NCBI GenBank assembly: GCA_029933395.1
Contig: JAOZOG010000013.1
Span: forward strand, 11,593-21,054
Length of the DNA: 9,462 nucleotides
Reading direction: 5' to 3'
Source of the DNA: Sulfurovaceae bacterium
GTDB lineage: Bacteria > Campylobacterota > Campylobacteria > Campylobacterales > Sulfurovaceae
The notes beneath the pieces were generated by a model, which made no database searches, was not told the DNA's origin, and was given only the letters and a program-made list of their open reading frames with translations. The position numbers and the translations under genes were made by a program. Positions 6,577 through 9,462 of the stretch are shown one piece after another (positions within the stretch are counted from its first letter, which is position 1; every line of letters begins with the position of its first letter).

Positions 6577-6607
6577 AATGGTATCTAGATTCAAGTGAGG
6601 AATATAT

Positions 6608-7066
6608 ATGGGGATTCGAACCTTTATGAAATTATTTAGCGTAGTGATGATTGCACTGTTGATGACAGGATGTGATGAAGATATCCTGGACAATATCGGT
6701 GACAGGGAGCCCAATTCGGTCTCCGGAGGTACGGCAAATGCACCGGCGAAAATGAGTCTGGAATTGCGCAATATGATTGTCAAGAATTCATTTTACAACT
6801 ATTACAAGTATGCAGGGAAAGAGGGTGAGACGCTCAAGCTTGAGTCGATACTGGATTTTGCCATACTCTCCACACAGAGAACTGCCTGTCTGGAGGATGG
6901 TGAGACGTTTATTGCCGTATATGATTCCAAGATGAACAGTCTGGACTGGATCAGGACGTGTACCAAAAACCTCTCAGTGACATTTCCCGTGGACGGTACT
7001 TATATCTTTCAAATAAAATACCCCGGCAATAAGGGGTACTTCAACGCAGACTCACATAAACCATAA
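6608..7066 (+). CDS. Putative lipoprotein of unknown function, possible PPC-like beta domain
   Basis: The protein starts with a short basic stretch and a hydrophobic core, then the lipobox LMTGC, with C22 as the lipidated cysteine after signal peptidase II cleavage. The next residues, DED, include Asp at +2, which in enterobacteria signals inner-membrane retention; whether that rule holds here is unknown. Residues about 30-50 are a low-complexity Gly/Ser/Ala/Pro linker. Residues about 60-147 look like a small beta-sandwich. The pattern FYNYYKYAGKEGETLKLES, then FIAVYDSK, then FPVDGTYIFQIKYPG resembles bacterial pre-peptidase C-terminal (PPC) domains. C94 and C118 could form a disulfide. GAGG lies 7 nt before the start. 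M7 (6626) is an alternative start with a more standard signal peptide. A terminator follows. No function is assignable. Confidence 0.8.
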   Translation: MGIRTFMKLFSVVMIALLMTGCDEDILDNIGDREPNSVSGGTANAPAKMSLELRNMIVKNSFYNYYKYAGKEGETLKLESILDFAILSTQRTACLEDGETFIAVYDSKMNSLDWIRTCTKNLSVTFPVDGTYIFQIKYPGNKGYFNADSHKP

Positions 7067-7077
7067 AAGCCTATACT

Positions 7078-7104
7078 GCTGACCGTAGCCCCGGATCAGC
7101 TTTT
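7078..7104 (+). terminator. Intrinsic terminator of the lipoprotein gene
   Basis: GCTGA at 7078-7082 pairs with TCAGC at 7096-7100, with a further CC/GG pairing inside, and TTTT follows. It lies 11 bp after the lipoprotein stop and overlaps the last codons and stop of the convergent acyl-CoA synthetase gene. On the minus strand the stem lacks an immediate uridine run, so it probably acts mainly on plus-strand transcripts. Confidence 0.55.
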
Positions 7105-8823
7105 CTTCGAACTGCTTTCCGTGTAGAGATATCGTTTTATTTTCTTGGTCGGCGTTTTGACAAAAGGTTCGCGCTGTTCGATCACTTTGCGTATGCGTGA
7201 GAAGGCCGAGACTCTGCTATTGACCTCCTGCCGGATCTCTTCGAGCAGTTTTTCTATTTTCTGGTGAACTTTGGTTTCGGATTTGTGGGTGCTGCCAAAT
7301 TGCTGATCGAGTTTGTCGTAGTCGAGAAAGATACGGGCAGTCAATGTACCTTTGTCGTCATAGACGAGAGAATCGGCGACTGTGTCGTGGAGATTGATCA
7401 CGGCTTCGATCTGTTCGGGATAGATATTTTCCCCACTGGGGCCGATGATGATGTTTTTGGCCCGTCCACTCATGAAGAAGTAGCCCTCTTCATCGAAATA
7501 GCCGATATCTTCGGTATTGAACCAGCCCTCTTCATCGAGTACTTCGGCTGTTTTTTCCGGATCTTTGTAGTACCCCTTCATGATATTGGGCCCCCGTGCC
7601 CAGAGTACGCCATTGCCCTCTTCATCCCGGTCTCTCAACTCCAGCTCTACACCCGGTATCGCCGGGCCGATCGCCTTGTATTTTGTTTTTTCCGGATTGG
7701 TTCCGGCGAGGATGGGGGCGGTTTCCGTCAACCCATATCCGATACAGTAAGGGAAGCCCGCTTCTCGTAAAAAAAGTTCGACGGCAGGTGAAATCCCCGC
7801 ACCCCCGATACCGAAAAAGCGGATCTTTCCTCCAAATGTCTCGATCAGTTTTTTGCCGGCAATACGGTTGAGTTTTTTTCTGAGCCAGGGGATGTGGTAG
7901 AGCGCTTTGATGAAGAGGTTTTTTTGAAAGTTGGGCAATACCTTGTTTTTATAGATTTTTTCCATCACCAAAGGGACACTCAGCATAAAGTCTGGTTTGA
8001 CATTGGCCATCGCTTTGACCAGGATAGTCGGTGTCGGCGGCTTTTTGATGTAGTGGATGGAGGCACCGTTGAGGAAGGGAATGATCATCCCTACCGTACA
8101 CTCGAAGGTATGTGCCAGAGGCAGTATGGAGAGGAAGCGGTCACCGGGATAGATATCGACGATCTTTTGCGCGGCAGTGGCATCGAAGACCAGGTTTCTA
8201 TGACTGAGCATCACCCCTTTGGAGTTGCCTGTGGTGCCTGATGTGTAGATGATCGCAGCCAGATCCTCCTCCTCGATTGTCGCAGGTTTCTTGACGGATG
8301 GTTCTTTGCCGAATTTGTCCATCGCTTTGTTGAACTGCTCCCCGCTTTTCTGAATGACTTTTTCAACTCTGGAAGGGGTAGAGAGTTTCTCGAGTACCAA
8401 AAGCCTGTCGACGATCACTAGGAGGTTCATATTTGGCGGCTGCGTCTCATCCAGCATCGTTTCAAAAAGTTTCTGGGAGATAAATGCCGCTTTGCACTCG
8501 GCGTGGTTGGCGATATGTATCGCTTCAGACGTATGAAAATCAGGCAGGATCGGCACAATGACAGCACCCATTGTCGTCACAGCGAAATAGACGATACTCC
8601 AGTTTGGCATATTTTCACTGTAGAGCGCCACCTTGTCACCCTGCCGTATGCCGTATTTTTGCAGTACCTTCTGGACTTTTTCGACTTCCTGTGCCACATC
8701 ACGGTAGCTCAGCACCTCTTCTCCTGCGAATGTCACGGCAGGAAGGTCACTGTAGGCTGAGATACTGTGATCGAAAAGAGCCTTGAGTGTTAGCTTCGGC
8801 AATGTAATGAGTGGTTTTTTCAT
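7096..8823 (-). CDS. Long-chain acyl-CoA synthetase (AMP-forming)
   Basis: Activates fatty acids to acyl-adenylates and then acyl-CoA, for phospholipid synthesis, recycling of exogenous or membrane fatty acids, or degradation. It is a 575-residue ANL-superfamily enzyme. Motifs in order are the phosphate loop YTSGTTGNSKG (193-203), the adenine-binding FGIGGAGIS (337-345), YGLTETAP (363-370), the A7 aspartate D439 in WFNTEDIGYFDEEGY, the hinge region SGRAKNIIIGPSGENIYPEQIE with R454, and the C-terminal TPTKKIKR with the likely catalytic lysine K561. The IIGPSGENIYPEQIE motif and the length fit long-chain rather than acetyl-CoA synthetases. It has no transmembrane segment. The gene stands alone: the neighbouring lipoprotein converges on it and nothing follows it on its strand. 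AGGA precedes the ATG by about 8 nt. Whether the cell has beta-oxidation is not visible here. Confidence 0.92.
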   Translation of the reverse strand: MKKPLITLPKLTLKALFDHSISAYSDLPAVTFAGEEVLSYRDVAQEVEKVQKVLQKYGIRQGDKVALYSENMPNWSIVYFAVTTMGAVIVPILPDFHTSEAIHIANHAECKAAFISQKLFETMLDETQPPNMNLLVIVDRLLVLEKLSTPSRVEKVIQKSGEQFNKAMDKFGKEPSVKKPATIEEEDLAAIIYTSGTTGNSKGVMLSHRNLVFDATAAQKIVDIYPGDRFLSILPLAHTFECTVGMIIPFLNGASIHYIKKPPTPTILVKAMANVKPDFMLSVPLVMEKIYKNKVLPNFQKNLFIKALYHIPWLRKKLNRIAGKKLIETFGGKIRFFGIGGAGISPAVELFLREAGFPYCIGYGLTETAPILAGTNPEKTKYKAIGPAIPGVELELRDRDEEGNGVLWARGPNIMKGYYKDPEKTAEVLDEEGWFNTEDIGYFDEEGYFFMSGRAKNIIIGPSGENIYPEQIEAVINLHDTVADSLVYDDKGTLTARIFLDYDKLDQQFGSTHKSETKVHQKIEKLLEEIRQEVNSRVSAFSRIRKVIEQREPFVKTPTKKIKRYLYTESSSKKS

Positions 8824-8860
8824 ACGGTTTTCCTCGTCCCTATAGTTGCTTATGGTGATA

Positions 8861-8883
8861 ATTATACCCTATCAAATTTTGAT
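8861..8883 (-). promoter_or_regulatory. Promoter of the acyl-CoA synthetase gene with an overlapping palindrome
   Basis: The minus strand reads TATAAT (complement of 8861-8866) 37 bp before the start codon. Directly upstream is the palindrome ATCAAA-T-TTTGAT (8871-8883), lying in the spacer between the -10 and any -35 position. A dimeric regulator bound there would block polymerase. The regulator is unknown. Confidence 0.4.
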
Positions 8884-8935
8884 GTGGTTTGCTATGTCGG
8901 TACTTGTCAGACAGTTTGGTTATGCGTGATACCGT

Positions 8936-8983
8936 CCGACAATCAATGATCGGAATCGGAGGCTTCAGCCCCGAACAGGGGGC
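8936..8983. repeat. Cluster of GC-rich palindromes
   Basis: Three small hairpins lie in tandem: CCGA/TCGG (8936-8939 with 8950-8953), TCGG(a)GGC-ttca-GCCCCGA (8956-8974, one bulged A), and the overlapping alternative GCCCC-gaaca-GGGG (8968-8981). The middle one resembles REP-type palindromes. The GC content contrasts with the AT-rich flanks. A minus-strand ORF crosses it (8840-9046), but I do not regard that as a gene. Confidence 0.4.
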
Positions 8984-8998
8984 GTGGTTATGTTCGTT

Positions 8999-9034
8999 AA
9001 GGTGGTGGTAAATAGTATCAACATCACCTTTTTT
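8999..9034 (+). terminator. Intrinsic terminator reading left to right, with no recognised upstream gene
   Basis: AAGGTGGTG (8999-9007) pairs with CATCACCTT (9022-9030), a 9 bp stem including one G-U pair with a 14 nt loop, followed directly by TTTT. The T-run exists only on the plus strand, so it would end a transcript coming from 8850-8990, where no gene is evident. Confidence 0.6.
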
Positions 9035-9071
9035 CTTCCAATGCATTCAAGTTTGACAATATTTGATATAA

Positions 9072-9299
9072 TGTTTTCAAAGAAAATATAGTAGTGAAAA
9101 TAGACGGGTATTGCTAAAAGACACGTTAGGGCAAAATTATACTTCGCACAGCTTCAGGCAAGGACTTCTCACGGAAATGGCTGCAAAGGGCATCAACGTT
9201 TAAATTATGGCTAAATTTGTTGGGTATACATCGTACAAAACAACATTGAACTATGTTAAGCCAACAGATGAGATGGTAATATCCTCACTTGTTAGATAG
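9072..9299 (+). pseudogene. Tyrosine recombinase (phage-type integrase), decayed C-terminal fragment
   Basis: One frame reads ...KDTLGQNYTSHSFRQG, LLTEMAAKGINV, stop (TAA at 9201-9203), then in the same frame IMAKFVGYTSYKTTLNYV and KPTDEMVISSLVR to a TAG at 9297-9299. This is the C-terminal catalytic part of a tyrosine recombinase. HSFR (9147-9158) is the HxxR box. GYTS sits where the family has GH-x-S, and LNYV carries the nucleophilic tyrosine (9252-9254). Decay is clear: the N-terminal arm-binding, core-binding and first catalytic Arg regions are missing, a stop at 9069-9071 closes the frame upstream, the internal TAA most simply derives from AAA (Lys), and the second His of the active site is Tyr (CAT to TAT). 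Such enzymes integrate phages, islands and integrons. This fragment suggests an element once lay here. Confidence 0.75.
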
Positions 9300-9303
9300 T
9301 GAG
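9284..9303. repeat. Short inverted repeat across the end of the recombinase relic
   Basis: CTCACT (9284-9289) and AGTGAG (9298-9303) form a 6 bp stem with an 8 nt loop spanning the relic's final codons and stop. No T-run follows, so it is a weak terminator at best. Confidence 0.3.
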
Positions 9304-9333
9304 TTAAATTCTTGAGATTATTACGGGAGGTTG

Positions 9334-9377
9334 TTTTTTCAGAAATAGTGCTATGTTTTACTGAAAAAATATAGCAC
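9334..9377. repeat. Two interleaved perfect inverted repeats in the AT-rich tail
   Basis: TTTTTTCAG (9334-9342) is inverted at 9361-9369, and GTGCTAT (9348-9354) is inverted at 9371-9377. The pairs interleave, so only one hairpin can form at a time. The single base between 9369 and 9371 is too short to bridge a true pseudoknot. The rest of 9300-9462 is AT-rich with no ORF, RNA gene or coding pattern I can support. Confidence 0.5.
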
Positions 9378-9462
9378 CGAATATACTGTCTGAACGATAA
9401 ACGTTATAAAATATGTTAGATTATAAGGTTTTAAGACTTGCTGCGTAAATATCTTAGTCCCT

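Noticed and set aside
7019..7038. TACCCC/GGGGTA inverted repeat near the lipoprotein 3' end
   Set aside because: It lies inside the coding frame, is not followed by a T-run, and a better terminator lies 40 bp further on.
7264..7770. 168-codon plus-strand ORF across the acyl-CoA synthetase gene
   Set aside because: Antisense to conserved adenylation motifs; the composition is a mirror of the real frame.
8840..9046. 68-codon minus-strand ORF with a weakly transposase-like stretch (HNHAPCSGLKPPIPI)
   Set aside because: It reads through palindromic hairpins and the synthetase promoter and has no convincing ribosome site. The resemblance to IS481-type C termini (HxRPHSG...P) is too loose to call. 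A protein search could still revive it as a transposase remnant.
9334..9377. H-type RNA pseudoknot
   Set aside because: The 9 bp first stem would have to be crossed by a single linking nucleotide, which is sterically implausible. Alternative hairpins are more likely.
1..9462. CRISPR array, tRNA or rRNA genes, intact insertion sequence
   Set aside because: No regularly spaced repeats, no cloverleaf other than the tRNA-like part of tmRNA, and no intact transposase were seen on either strand.

Overview
The window looks like a chromosomal segment of a mesophilic Campylobacterota (epsilonproteobacterium), probably a free-living Sulfurovum/Sulfurimonas-type organism. Three things point there: a tmRNA whose tag (ANNTDYRPAYAVA) resembles the Campylobacter and Helicobacter tags, T-rich extended TATAAT promoters with poor -35 boxes, and compact gene spacing at moderate GC. 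The genus is an inference; no marker in the window fixes it.

Layout: (1) 1-2189, minus: the N-terminal 729 codons of an RND-family efflux permease, open at the left edge, with its own promoter at 2216-2221. (2) 2251-2345: a REP-doublet-like inverted repeat whose right end contains the stop codon of the next gene. (3) 2340-4937, minus: a group II-like truncated hemoglobin, then, reading upstream, aguB (N-carbamoylputrescine amidase), aguA (agmatine deiminase) and an overlooked 45-residue single-span membrane protein. The small ORF, aguA and aguB form a tight operon for agmatine to putrescine conversion. (4) 4965-4972: overlapping -10 boxes facing opposite ways, one for that operon and one for alr. 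(5) 4980-5984, plus: alanine racemase, apparently on a leaderless mRNA. (6) 5991-6493, plus: a consensus sigma70 promoter, a leader of about 90 nt, and a one-piece tmRNA gene with encoded CCA. (7) 6608-7066, plus: a small lipoprotein of unknown function with a terminator convergent on the next gene. (8) 7096-8823, minus: an AMP-forming long-chain acyl-CoA synthetase. (9) 8824-9462: no intact gene. It holds GC-rich palindromes, a plus-strand intrinsic terminator, a decayed C-terminal fragment of a tyrosine recombinase, and an AT-rich tail with interleaved inverted repeats.

Most of the window is housekeeping: efflux, polyamine synthesis, D-alanine supply, ribosome rescue and fatty acid activation. 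The right-hand 640 bases look like a scar of past mobile-element activity. I see no intact novel defence or mobile system. The less ordinary items are the small membrane ORF heading the agu operon, the shared divergent -10 with leaderless alr, the repeat at the globin stop codon, and the recombinase relic.
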